Shown here in pieces: positions 1-7,094 of a stretch of 14,234 nucleotides of DNA (the first letter of the stretch is position 1; every line of letters starts with the position of its first letter). A program made the position numbers and the translations under genes. This stretch comes from Balneolales bacterium (GTDB lineage: Bacteria; Bacteroidota; Rhodothermia; Balneolales; Natronogracilivirgulaceae): the NCBI GenBank assembly GCA_007133875.1, contig SLLW01000232.1:1-14234 (forward strand), in the 5' to 3' direction. A model generated the notes under the pieces. It ran no database searches and was not told the DNA's origin. It was given only the letters and a program-made list of their open reading frames with translations.

Positions 1-148
1 GCTCTGTATCCGCTTCGCTTGTCGTTTCGGTATCATCCTCCCCTGCGCCTTCTGTATCGACCTCGCTTGTGGGTTCTGTGGGTAGTTCCTCCAAATCTAC
101 TTCACCTGTGCTTTCAGTATTAACTTCCCCTGTGGTTTCAGTATCAAC
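1..148 (-). repeat. Degenerate 24-bp tandem repeat coding for octapeptides
   Basis: The minus strand encodes successive units VDTETTGE, VNTESTGE, then VDLEELPTEPTSE (a longer, altered unit), VDTEGAGE, DDTETTSE and ADTE, cut by the window edge. At DNA level the units at about 101-148 are closest to one another (24 bases, differing at a few positions). The repeat is in phase with the reading frame, so changes in copy number would only lengthen or shorten the fibre. Confidence 0.75.
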
Positions 149-637
149 TTCTGCCGCTTGCTCTGTTTCCTTCGCCTCAACAGCTCCGGTCGTGTCGTTT
201 CCCCCAAAGATTTTTCCCGCATTGGCCGCTTCGGTTTCGTGGTCGTCTGCGGAGGTCATCGAGTGGAGGCGGTCGTGCTGCTTGTCTTCCCGAAATTCAA
301 TCGCCCCCGTTTCAGCGTTGGAGCCTATCAGTTTGCCGTAGTCCGCTTCCTCTGCTGGGCGGTGGTAGGTGGGGTCGTCAACATCATGAATACCCATCCG
401 TTCCCAGTTATCGTTATTCATTAGGTCTTCTTCTCCCTCCTCATCCGCCTTGCCAAACTTCAGGTGATACAACCCGCTTAGGCCATTAGGGTCATTGTAC
501 ACCGCCACAATCATTCCCCACCTCCGGCGATATTCCATAATGTCATCACGGTCGGCAATGGTTTTCACTCCGATATCCAACCTGTCTTGTATATCCTTGT
601 AATGCCGCTTGCCGCCTATGTACTTGCCCTGTTGCAT
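1..637 (-). CDS. Tail fibre protein, N-terminal part, with octapeptide repeats (cut by window edge)
   Basis: An open frame starting at the ATG at 637 (TAATG overlap with the preceding stop) and running 212 codons through the left edge without a stop. Residues 23-82 hold 'GVKTIADRDDIMEYRRRWGM' (23-42) and, at about 53-82, 'LYHLKFG' with 'NNDNWERMG'. This is the pattern of a collar domain at the N-terminus of fibres in Bacteroidota phages (IADRDxI...RR..GM ... NxxWxxMG). Residues about 121-155 ('HDRLHSMTSADDHE', 'AGKIFGGNDTTGAVEA') match the HSMTSxxDH-type fibre linker. From residue 164 on there is an acidic, Thr/Glu-rich tandem octapeptide of consensus VDTExTGE, which continues to the edge. 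The receptor-binding end is outside the window. Fibre is the best call; a collar or hub-attached adaptor is an alternative. Confidence 0.72.
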   Translation of the reverse strand, partial: MQQGKYIGGKRHYKDIQDRLDIGVKTIADRDDIMEYRRRWGMIVAVYNDPNGLSGLYHLKFGKADEEGEEDLMNNDNWERMGIHDVDDPTYHRPAEEADYGKLIGSNAETGAIEFREDKQHDRLHSMTSADDHETEAANAGKIFGGNDTTGAVEAKETEQAAEVDTETTGEVNTESTGEVDLEELPTEPTSEVDTEGAGEDDTETTSEADTE

Positions 638-1326
638 TATACACCAATTTGTACTGTTCCACCATGTTTAACTACCCACCAGTCAGATGATGATGGACTG
701 ACCGTTGTATTCACAACCGCCTTAACCGTTACCCATGAACCCAAGCCGCTTAGCTGCAACACGCCGCCCTCTGCATCATCCATGATAATACTATTCGCAT
801 TCAGAGTAACCACCCCGGTTCCCTTTGCTTTACGCACCGTAAATTCTGCTGTCCGGCGTGTGGGGGCATCTTCCAGCGAAATGTCGCATTGCCCGTTGTA
901 CACTACCAGCATGGTCGGGGTGTCCAAATCAGCCGCATGGGCAGATTCATTCACCACAACAGCATCGCGTCCCACTTCAACCTCTCCGGGGGTGGCTGTA
1001 ACCGTTGCAGCATATACCTTGCCGTCCGTGTTTATCCTTAAAGGAGAAGCACCAACAGATGGGGCCTGGTCTTTGATGTAGAAATTCCCCTGCTCGTCCA
1101 CCTCCACGTTTTCAGCGACCTCTAAAGCGCTTACGTTTACAAGTGTTCCGTGTATTTCTTTATCGTCTTTAGGTTGTATGCCATTTACCCCGACATCCTC
1201 CCATCGCGATTGCTCTTCGGCGGGTGCGGGGTTGTTCTTAAACCCGAACAAAGCATTCATAGCGTCGTTAATTTTTTGCCTCACGCTTGCACCACCTTCG
1301 TTATTTTCTATGTTTGTCCAGCTCAT
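637..1326 (-). CDS. Tail-tip or fibre-associated structural protein, function unknown
   Basis: 229 residues, no family recognised with confidence. The opening 'MSWTNIENNEGGASVRQKIN' (1-20) resembles the start of fibre-associated proteins in Bacteroidota phages, in which a short 'SVR-x-K-x-N' helix follows a tryptophan strand. The middle part is β-rich ('PLRINTDGKVYAATVTA'). The C-terminal part carries 'GVVTLNANSIIMDD', 'GSWVTVKAVV' and 'DWWVVKHGGTV', a pattern of repeated strands with an aromatic end common in fibre head or base modules. The position between the tail-tip gene and the fibre gene supports a structural part of the host-contact apparatus. Start and stop overlap the neighbours by ATGA and TAATG. 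No membrane or signal sequence is visible. Confidence 0.6.
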   Translation of the reverse strand: MSWTNIENNEGGASVRQKINDAMNALFGFKNNPAPAEEQSRWEDVGVNGIQPKDDKEIHGTLVNVSALEVAENVEVDEQGNFYIKDQAPSVGASPLRINTDGKVYAATVTATPGEVEVGRDAVVVNESAHAADLDTPTMLVVYNGQCDISLEDAPTRRTAEFTVRKAKGTGVVTLNANSIIMDDAEGGVLQLSGLGSWVTVKAVVNTTVSPSSSDWWVVKHGGTVQIGV

Positions 1327-3344
1327 TGAAATGTTATATTTATGGTTAAATCCTGATCCACTATTTCAAACGTTCCCGTTACCTCTTGATAGCCATCCTT
1401 AAAGGCTGTATAGGTATAGGTATCTATCTGTTTATTAGAAAACGTAACCTCATTATTTAATCCTGACCCGATTGTGTTTGACGGGCAGCATATATTTACA
1501 AGGTAATTGTTTACCGCGTTGGCTTGTGCGTCAACGGCAATAAATGTTACGCTATAAGTAGCCGAACCGTCATTCCATGATTCAGCATCTATCCATTGCC
1601 CCTGGTCGTTCCAGTATCCGCCTGCCAATATCCACACCAACTCCTCTGCGGGGATATCCTCCTGATAACTTACCAGCTCGGCGTTGTAAACACTATTTTT
1701 TACGTCATATACCATAGACGTGACAAGGTAGTCTAATTTAAGGAACCTATCATATACCAGCATCAACCCGTTTAATATATGATCTTTGTTATACATCTGT
1801 AAGTTTAGCCTTACCTTATCTTTACGGTGGTATGCGTCGTATCGCGACTTTAAAAACTCAAAATAACCCACCCTAAAGTCTGTTCTGTGCCTAAATAGCG
1901 GATCTATATTTAGGGCGTTTTTGTATATGTGTGGATCGCCTTCGAGAAATTGTATCTGGTTTATCTTGTCGCTTAAATTGTGTTCATTAATAACAGTCAC
2001 CTCCCTTACCTCCTTGCGCTCAAACGGTTCTTGGGTATCCCATTTTAAAGCCCTGACCTGAACATCTGAAATATCCAGATTACCAACCCCCACACCGTAT
2101 ATCTTAATGTCCGGCTCTTCGTAGATCGTGTCTAAATAAAACATACGCTCCGTGGGTAAAAACCCAGTAGTAAAAAATGTATCGATCTCCTCCCATCCCC
2201 CTATTAGCCTGCCGTCACTATCCCTGTGGGTGAACTCCTCGCTTTGCAATGTTTGGTTCGCGTGGGTCACCTGTAGCCTCCACGTCTGGCCCAGGCCCCT
2301 GTTTCTCGCCCTTATCTTCACACCCAATCTCACAGGGGTTCCTCTTCTTACGCCACGGTCAAAGGATTGTCTTATGTAATCGGTTCCCGATATAGTCGCT
2401 ACTCCTTCTGAAACACTAAACGCGCCCTCCCATCCATCCGTCCCCTCATCAAAAGAACCATTATAAATAAGGTTTTCTATGGGGTTTTTCGTTTGCGTGA
2501 CGATATTTTTTCTTAGCGGCCTGTCAATCTCTACACTCCCATACGCCCCCTCGTAGTCGTTGTATAAATCCTTTTTGGTGGCCGTACGAGGCCCCGTTTC
2601 TGTCAAGTTACCCTGATAGTCGTACTTGTCATAAAATGGAGCTTCTGGCTCGTCTACCAGCCTTATATAGTAGCTTCCTTTTACGCTCAATATCTGTGCT
2701 TCAAACATTGAAAGTATCTCCGTCAGCACTTCGTAACATGAGCGGTCAAACCAATTAAAAATTTGATGTGAAAAGCTGCCGTATATATTTTTATTTTCCT
2801 GAATGATATTCGATTCATAGCTTACAAGGTCGTACCAATCTGTCCTGTTCCCTGCCAAATACAAAACATAGCTTATAATGTCTTTCAGGGTAAACACTCC
2901 CCTTGTAGGGTTGTCGTCCGGCCTGAAAGGGATATCCCTTAAAAGGCCCAACCCATCAGTGGCCTCTATCTTCACCGATGGCGACTGCGGCCCGTATTCC
3001 TGGGTGTATGTTTGTGGCTTTAAAAAACCCCTGAATATCATATCCCCGTCGTAAACCTCGACTACATACTTTGTATCATCGCCTTTAGCTAAATTAATCA
3101 AGCCGTCGTATGTGTCTGTGTATAGCGACAGCCTACAGCTACTTCCGGCAACGGGGTTAAAAAAGTCTTTGTCTAAATAGCTAAAATCCAACCGTACCGG
3201 GTTCGTGCCGTAACCCCTGATAGTGGTGGCATCGCCTATGTAGTTGCGCTCTTTAATAAGAACTTCAAACATAGTCCCTGTTCGCGTCTGGTCACTAACA
3301 ATATAGCGCGTGCCGTAATATGGTAGTATTTCAGGTATATTCAT
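1323..3344 (-). CDS. Tail-tip / baseplate protein with carbohydrate-binding-like insert
   Basis: 673 residues. Following the tape measure gene, it takes the place of the distal tail and hub genes. N-terminal region (about 20-290): 'YVVEVYDGDMIFRGFLKPQT' (93-112) and 'VKIEATDGLGLLRDIPF' (124-140) match the pattern of tail proteins that I associate with Bacteroidota phages (a hub-like fold with 'ATDGLGLL'). Residues about 290-432 look like an inserted β-sandwich: 'NLIYNGSFDEGTDGWEGAFS' (291-310), 'GTDYIRQSF' and 'DISDVQVRAL' are the start, core and end of a CBM4/9-type carbohydrate-binding module. The hub-like part then resumes at about 440-565. The C-terminus (about 597-673) is a small β-rich domain ('AFKDGYQEVTGTFEI') like PEGA or carboxypeptidase-regulatory domains. 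This suggests a protein that sits at the tail end and touches surface glycans. Overlaps the next gene by ATGA. Confidence 0.75.
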   Translation of the reverse strand: MNIPEILPYYGTRYIVSDQTRTGTMFEVLIKERNYIGDATTIRGYGTNPVRLDFSYLDKDFFNPVAGSSCRLSLYTDTYDGLINLAKGDDTKYVVEVYDGDMIFRGFLKPQTYTQEYGPQSPSVKIEATDGLGLLRDIPFRPDDNPTRGVFTLKDIISYVLYLAGNRTDWYDLVSYESNIIQENKNIYGSFSHQIFNWFDRSCYEVLTEILSMFEAQILSVKGSYYIRLVDEPEAPFYDKYDYQGNLTETGPRTATKKDLYNDYEGAYGSVEIDRPLRKNIVTQTKNPIENLIYNGSFDEGTDGWEGAFSVSEGVATISGTDYIRQSFDRGVRRGTPVRLGVKIRARNRGLGQTWRLQVTHANQTLQSEEFTHRDSDGRLIGGWEEIDTFFTTGFLPTERMFYLDTIYEEPDIKIYGVGVGNLDISDVQVRALKWDTQEPFERKEVREVTVINEHNLSDKINQIQFLEGDPHIYKNALNIDPLFRHRTDFRVGYFEFLKSRYDAYHRKDKVRLNLQMYNKDHILNGLMLVYDRFLKLDYLVTSMVYDVKNSVYNAELVSYQEDIPAEELVWILAGGYWNDQGQWIDAESWNDGSATYSVTFIAVDAQANAVNNYLVNICCPSNTIGSGLNNEVTFSNKQIDTYTYTAFKDGYQEVTGTFEIVDQDLTINITFQ

Positions 3345-6013
3345 TCTAATAGCCTCCTCCTTACGTCCGCTCTCTTATTCGATAACATAATGTGGTCATG
3401 CTCCAGTCTTCCGACAAGCTCAATCTCATCATTAAACCCTTTCGATGTGGTGAAGTTACCCGACATAGCGGGCATAGCCGACCGACCGCCAACGTCTACC
3501 ATCGCGCTTGTAATAATCCTCGAAAGGTCAGAGAGTGGGGCAATGACTTCGGGGTTGCTTTTCACCCCTGCATACTCCCCAACTCTTACCAATGTATCAT
3601 CATATGCTATACCACCCGAAGCAAGCCCGGGGACATTCAGATTCAATGGCTTCATCACATCCGGATATGGCGTAAATCCTCCCCCGGACATTACAGCCCC
3701 GGCCACACCGCCAGTACCTCCCCCGAATGCCGTGCTTATCGTAGCACTGACTAACTGCATGGCAATCATTTTGGCCATCTCTTTCAGAACCTCCTGAATG
3801 CTCACCTTAGCCCCAAAAGCCATGTCCACAAAGGCAGAAGTAATTCCCTGCAAGGCCCCTTCTATAATCCGGGACATATCTACCATCGATTGTGTGAATT
3901 CCGCTTGGACTACTTCCATTTCCTCAAAACCACCACGAACCAACTGGATATTATCGCTCAAATCTCTGGTATTCTCCACGATGGCTTCTGTGCCAGTTTC
4001 AATCCGTTTCATCTTGGTGGGATCCATCCCAAACGGATTTTTGGCCTGTAGGCGGGCAAGGGTCAGGTGCTCATCCCTCTGTTCTTTCAGAGCATCCAAC
4101 ATCATCTCTGCCTCAACCAACTGCTCAGCGGTCTTGGCTTCGGCCTTGGTCTTGTTCCATTTCTCAATCTCCTCGTTGAGTTCTTGCCATGCGGTTTTAT
4201 TTTCATTGACCGCCTTTGTGTTGTCATCTATTGCACCCCCCGCACTTTCTGCGTTGTCGGCAAACTTTTCCAGCTCACCGTTAACAAGCCCTAAAGCGTC
4301 TTTGTATTTGGCTAAATCCTGCGACATGATAGCCCGCGTAACCTCGTTGGTTTCGTTTTGAAGGTCGCGCATCGCCTTTGGGATTTCGTCTTCAAGATAT
4401 AACCTTAAAGATTCCAGTTCTTCGCGCGTGAGGCTCTCTATGTTGTTAGCAAGGTTATCTATGCCTCCAACGGCCTTTAACGTGCCGTCTGCCATCCTTT
4501 CATAGCTATCGGCAAGAGTATAGTATATCTGCTCCCCAAGTGCCGCGTTGGTGTCTTTTACCGCGTCACCAAGTTTCCACTGCGCCTCTTCCGCCTCACT
4601 GGTTCTGTTTCTGAATATAAGCAGGTAAGAAGCTGCCGCAGTGAGTACGGTGACGAGCGCACCAATGGGGTTCATGGCTATTACGGTATTTAGCTTTACA
4701 AACCCCAGCTTTGTGGCGTGCAGCATCCTTACCAGGCTGGGAAGCATCCGCGCATGGAGAACAGCCCCCGCCTTAGCAAGTGTTCCCATGCTCCTTATTA
4801 ACGTACCAGAAACAAATATCAGCGGCCCCATCGCAGCAACAACGGAACCAAGAATCGTTCCCCACCTTAATAGCGACGGGTTTGTTTCAGATAGTCGGCG
4901 CGTAAATTCCGTAAGCCTACGAGTTAAGGCAGTCACCCAGTCCAAAAGGCCGCTCTGTGCGATAGCTATCTGTAATTCCTCAAAGGCCGACCTTAATTCT
5001 TTTAGTGATCCATTTAAACCCTCCATCTGCTGCTCCGCAACACGCTCTGCCGTGCCGCCCGCATTTTCAAGCTCTCCGGTATAGTCCCTTAAGGCATCCG
5101 CGCCCCTGTCCATTAAAACAGCAAAAGCAGGCCCGGCTCTTGTACCCAACGCCTCTACCATCTCGGCAGTGGTAAGGCCCTGTTTCTCGACTTCTTCAAG
5201 AATGTCTGCAAAGGGCAATAGCCTACCACTGGCATCTCTTATATTTAATCCTAACCCATCCGCCTGTTTCGCTAACTGAGCAAGTACCTGCCTAAAGCCC
5301 GTACCTGCGCGACCTCCTTTTATGCCCGCATCAGAAAGAAACCCTATCGCGGCGGTGGTTTCTTCTAATTCAATACCATAAGTTTTAGCCATCGGTGCGG
5401 CATAACTCATGGCTTCACCCAGCTCATGTAAATTGGTGTTGGCACTTGTAAATGCTTTGGCCATCGTGTCCACCGTCTGCTCTGTCTGTGAAGCATCACG
5501 GCCGAACCCCTGCATGACATTAGAAACAATGTCCGCAGCGTCAGCCATCTCCATCTGTCCGGCGGCGGCCAGGTTTAACGTCGAGGGCATAGCCTCCATG
5601 ACTTCTTTAACTTCAAACCCCGCCATCGCCAAATATGACATCGCATCAGCGGCCTCGGACGCGCTAAACTGCGTGGTGGAACCCAAATCACGGGCTTGTT
5701 TTTCCAGTGACGCTATATCAGATTCCGTGGCCTGACTGATGGCAGCAACACGGTTCATGGACTTCTCAAAATTCCCGGCGGTTCTTAGGGCCATCGCGCC
5801 AAATCCCACAATCGGAGTGGTTAAATACAGGGACATCTTCTTTCCTGCGCTCTGCATTTGCTTCCCTGTACGCTGCATCTGCTCACCGACCTGATGAAGC
5901 GATGAGGCCATTGCCCGCGAAGACTGCTCCATGCGCCTCTCGGCCTGGCGTATAGCCATCTCAAACTCCCTAGTGTCAAGTCCTAAACCCGCCGTTAACT
6001 TGCCTACGTTCAT
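3341..6013 (-). CDS. Tail tape measure protein (TP901 family)
   Basis: 890 residues. The region about 80-330 is the TP901 core: 'NFEKSMNRVAAISQATESDI' (81-100), 'LGSTTQFSASEAADAMSYLA' (110-129), 'MAGFEVKEVMEAMPSTLNLA', 'GIKGGRAGTGFRQ' (230-242) and 'MVEALGTRAGPAF'. An N-terminal coiled coil (about 15-60) precedes it. Two hydrophobic segments (about 384-406 and 445-467) are of the kind used to insert into the host membrane. A charged, helical segment follows, then a glycine-rich C-terminus ('GGGTGGVAGAVMSGGG') and 'VGEYAGVKSNPEVIAPLSDL', typical of the tape measure end that meets the tail tip. The protein sets tail length; at about 0.15 nm per residue this means about 130 nm. No peptidase or lytic transglycosylase domain is evident. 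Its start overlaps the chaperone extension, and its stop overlaps the next start, both by ATGA. Confidence 0.93.
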   Translation of the reverse strand: MNVGKLTAGLGLDTREFEMAIRQAERRMEQSSRAMASSLHQVGEQMQRTGKQMQSAGKKMSLYLTTPIVGFGAMALRTAGNFEKSMNRVAAISQATESDIASLEKQARDLGSTTQFSASEAADAMSYLAMAGFEVKEVMEAMPSTLNLAAAGQMEMADAADIVSNVMQGFGRDASQTEQTVDTMAKAFTSANTNLHELGEAMSYAAPMAKTYGIELEETTAAIGFLSDAGIKGGRAGTGFRQVLAQLAKQADGLGLNIRDASGRLLPFADILEEVEKQGLTTAEMVEALGTRAGPAFAVLMDRGADALRDYTGELENAGGTAERVAEQQMEGLNGSLKELRSAFEELQIAIAQSGLLDWVTALTRRLTEFTRRLSETNPSLLRWGTILGSVVAAMGPLIFVSGTLIRSMGTLAKAGAVLHARMLPSLVRMLHATKLGFVKLNTVIAMNPIGALVTVLTAAASYLLIFRNRTSEAEEAQWKLGDAVKDTNAALGEQIYYTLADSYERMADGTLKAVGGIDNLANNIESLTREELESLRLYLEDEIPKAMRDLQNETNEVTRAIMSQDLAKYKDALGLVNGELEKFADNAESAGGAIDDNTKAVNENKTAWQELNEEIEKWNKTKAEAKTAEQLVEAEMMLDALKEQRDEHLTLARLQAKNPFGMDPTKMKRIETGTEAIVENTRDLSDNIQLVRGGFEEMEVVQAEFTQSMVDMSRIIEGALQGITSAFVDMAFGAKVSIQEVLKEMAKMIAMQLVSATISTAFGGGTGGVAGAVMSGGGFTPYPDVMKPLNLNVPGLASGGIAYDDTLVRVGEYAGVKSNPEVIAPLSDLSRIITSAMVDVGGRSAMPAMSGNFTTSKGFNDEIELVGRLEHDHIMLSNKRADVRRRLLE
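3353..3362 (-). promoter_or_regulatory. Strong Shine-Dalgarno of the tail-tip gene
   Basis: AAGGAGGAGG on the minus strand lies eight bases before the ATG at 3344, inside the last codons of the tape measure gene. The start is therefore secured both by this site and by the ATGA overlap. Confidence 0.7.
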
Positions 6014-6381
6014 TTTTTCCTTTTTTTGTATGCATTAGCGATAGACCGCATCTGTTCTTTCATCTGATCAAGCGTCTGTGGCTTTTTCTTCTTCTCGTCC
6101 CACGGGAACTCAAACAACTCTGTTGGCTTTTTATATGCGTGCTTGACATGCCTGTTCTGCATATTCCACTGGTGCATCAACAACAGCCTTAATCGTTCAT
6201 ATTCCTGCTTTTCTTTTAGCTCAATAACATCATTGTGTGCTTCAAGCGCGTGATCCAGTTCTTTGGGTGTCATCTTTTTAAATTCCCTACCCGTAACACC
6301 CAACCGGGCGTTGGCAACCCCTGCAAGCTGAGCTATTGTTCTTTCTTCTGCCTTACCGGATCCCTGGGCAGAAGCTCCTCG
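6010..6381 (-). CDS. Tail assembly chaperone, -1 frameshift extension (lambda gpT-like)
   Basis: This frame has no plausible start of its own: it opens upstream at a GTG at 6420 without a ribosome site, and it overlaps the short chaperone gene. After -1 slippage at T TTT TTC the ribosome reads CGA GGA GCT (Arg-Gly-Ala) and continues for 123 residues to TGA at 6010. The complete product therefore spans 6010-6647 and has 89 + 123 = 212 residues. The extension has a conserved-looking 'TIAQLAGVANARLGVTGREF' part and then a long charged helix rich in Lys, Glu and Gln ('EHKEKQEY'-type composition around 'IELKEKQEYERLRLLLMHQW') and ends in a basic tail 'YKKRKK'. Its stop overlaps the tape measure start by ATGA. 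By analogy to lambda gpG-T, the extension recruits tube protein onto the chaperoned tape measure protein. Confidence 0.85.
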   Translation of the reverse strand, partial: RGASAQGSGKAEERTIAQLAGVANARLGVTGREFKKMTPKELDHALEAHNDVIELKEKQEYERLRLLLMHQWNMQNRHVKHAYKKPTELFEFPWDEKKKKPQTLDQMKEQMRSIANAYKKRKK

Positions 6382-6647
6382 AAAAAATCCGGAACCATCT
6401 GAATAAAGTCTCCATAGCACTTATTTAGTAGCTTTTTGGTCGCCGCTTTATCGGCCTTGTATTTCTCGCCTTTTTCTTCACCCCCGGCAATAAGCGACTG
6501 GTGAAAAAGCTCCAGATAATCCTTTAACTTAAAATCGGCAAAGTCCTTTAATGCCTTCCCGGTGCGCTCTTCGGTCTCCATGAGGGCCTCAAAGTTTACC
6601 ATCACCGGATATTCCTTTTCGTCAATCTTGATATATTTTACTTCCAT
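6333..6647 (-). CDS. Tail assembly chaperone, short form (lambda gpG-like)
   Basis: 104 residues, placed between tail tube and tape measure genes, where lambda has G and T. The N-terminal part 'MEVKYIKIDEKEYPVMVNFE' and 'LMETEERTGKALKDFADFKL' form the usual small domain of Gram-negative and Gram-positive tail chaperones; a charged helix follows (EKYKADKAATKKLLNKC). The short form is made by normal reading to TAG at 6333-6335. At codons 87-89 (GAT TTT TTC) a slippery heptamer allows some ribosomes to change frame and make the long form. In lambda, the two forms bind the tape measure protein and recruit tube subunits, and are absent from the virion. No good Shine-Dalgarno is seen before the ATG (AAAAAAATCTAATC), which suggests low expression. 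Confidence 0.85.
   Translation of the reverse strand: MEVKYIKIDEKEYPVMVNFEALMETEERTGKALKDFADFKLKDYLELFHQSLIAGGEEKGEKYKADKAATKKLLNKCYGDFIQMVPDFFEELLPRDPVRQKKEQ
6345..6387 (-). promoter_or_regulatory. Programmed -1 ribosomal frameshift site with stimulatory hairpin
   Basis: All parts of a canonical signal are visible. The slippery heptamer T TTT TTC (6387-6381) is in the correct register with the short chaperone frame (GAT TTT TTC). A six-base spacer GAGGAG (6380-6375) follows. Next comes a perfect inverted repeat CTTCTGCC (6374-6367) and GGCAGAAG (6352-6345), eight base pairs enclosing a 14-base loop that contains GGATCC. Slippage by one base back joins the two overlapping frames exactly. The heptamer is less slippery in E. 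coli than A AAA AAG-type sites, so the yield is probably low, as in lambda G-T. Confidence 0.85.
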
Positions 6648-6654
6648 GATTAGA

Positions 6655-6685
6655 TTTTTTTAAAAACCCCTGGTTAGGGTAGGTT
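6655..6685 (-). terminator. Possible attenuator after the tail tube gene
   Basis: Within the 42-base gap the minus strand reads AACCTACCCTAACCAGGGG then TTTTTAAAAAAA. CCCT (6679-6676) can pair with AGGG (6671-6668), with an outer AAC/GTT pair around a bulge, followed directly by a T run. The stem is short, so partial termination or 3'-end protection of the tube mRNA is the most it can be expected to do. Confidence 0.38.
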
Positions 6686-6689
6686 AATT

Positions 6690-7091
6690 TTAAGCTGTTG
6701 ATTCAACAAATATAGGCTCACCACTGATTGTAATGGTTACATCCATCGTGATCTGGTTGTCCACATCAATAGTAAGCGGCTGCTCGGCCACATAACCGTC
6801 AAATGACAGCGTTGAGCCGTCGGGCAGTGTCAGCTCGTAAGTCTGTATGACATCACTCTCAAAGTCCGTCTTCATCAACGTGTAGCTGGTCTTTGTGTAA
6901 TTCATACTGAGCGACATATCCCCTGCGTCCCTAAAACTGGGAATCTTCTCGCGGTATCCACCTGTTGATCCCAGTGATGTCACGTCGATCATTTCGCGTG
7001 TCATACCGGGGCCGCTGATGGACAGCACCTCGGCAATAGTGTCTCCATTTCTCGTAAGCGTGGAGCCAATGCCAGTTATCGCATCACTCAT
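6690..7091 (-). CDS. Major tail tube protein
   Basis: 133 residues with the pattern of small siphophage tail tube proteins: an N-terminal strand 'GSTLTRNGDTIAEVLSISGPG', cut here as GSTLTRNGDTIAEVLSISGP; the 'EMIDVTSLGSTGGYREKIPS' segment (in tube proteins the EEID-x-T-x-lGs pattern followed by a loop); 'GDMSLSMNYT'; and a terminal 'ITMDVTITISGEPIF'. These strands form the β-sandwich that polymerises into the hexameric rings of the tail tube. It has one of the four strongest ribosome sites in the window, as expected for a high-copy structural protein. A weak hairpin with U-run follows and may lower expression of the chaperone genes. The length is compact and there is no extra Ig-like domain at the C-terminus. 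Confidence 0.88.
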   Translation of the reverse strand: MSDAITGIGSTLTRNGDTIAEVLSISGPGMTREMIDVTSLGSTGGYREKIPSFRDAGDMSLSMNYTKTSYTLMKTDFESDVIQTYELTLPDGSTLSFDGYVAEQPLTIDVDNQITMDVTITISGEPIFVESTA

Positions 7092-7094
7092 AAT

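Noticed and set aside
69..424. Plus-strand open frames of about 90 codons near the left edge
   Set aside because: They are shadows of the fibre gene, which is open on the minus strand through the edge. Their Ser/Val-rich repeats are the reverse of the octapeptide repeat.
587..1081. 164-codon open frame on the plus strand
   Set aside because: Antisense to the tail protein at 637-1326, Thr/Ser/Pro-rich composition typical of a shadow frame, and every convincing gene in the window is on the minus strand.
3390..5735. Several plus-strand open frames of 75-187 codons
   Set aside because: All lie antisense to the tape measure gene; no ribosome sites, no recognisable domains, and a low-complexity Ser/Ala composition.
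6382..6420. Independent start (GTG at 6420) for the chaperone extension
   Set aside because: No Shine-Dalgarno before the GTG, and the slippery heptamer with hairpin explains expression of this frame without a separate start.
6648..6689. Promoter in the 42-base gap between tail tube and chaperone genes
   Set aside because: A/T runs are present, but I find no convincing -35/-10 pair nor a Bacteroidota-type TTTG/TAnnTTTG pair. A weak attenuator is the better reading.
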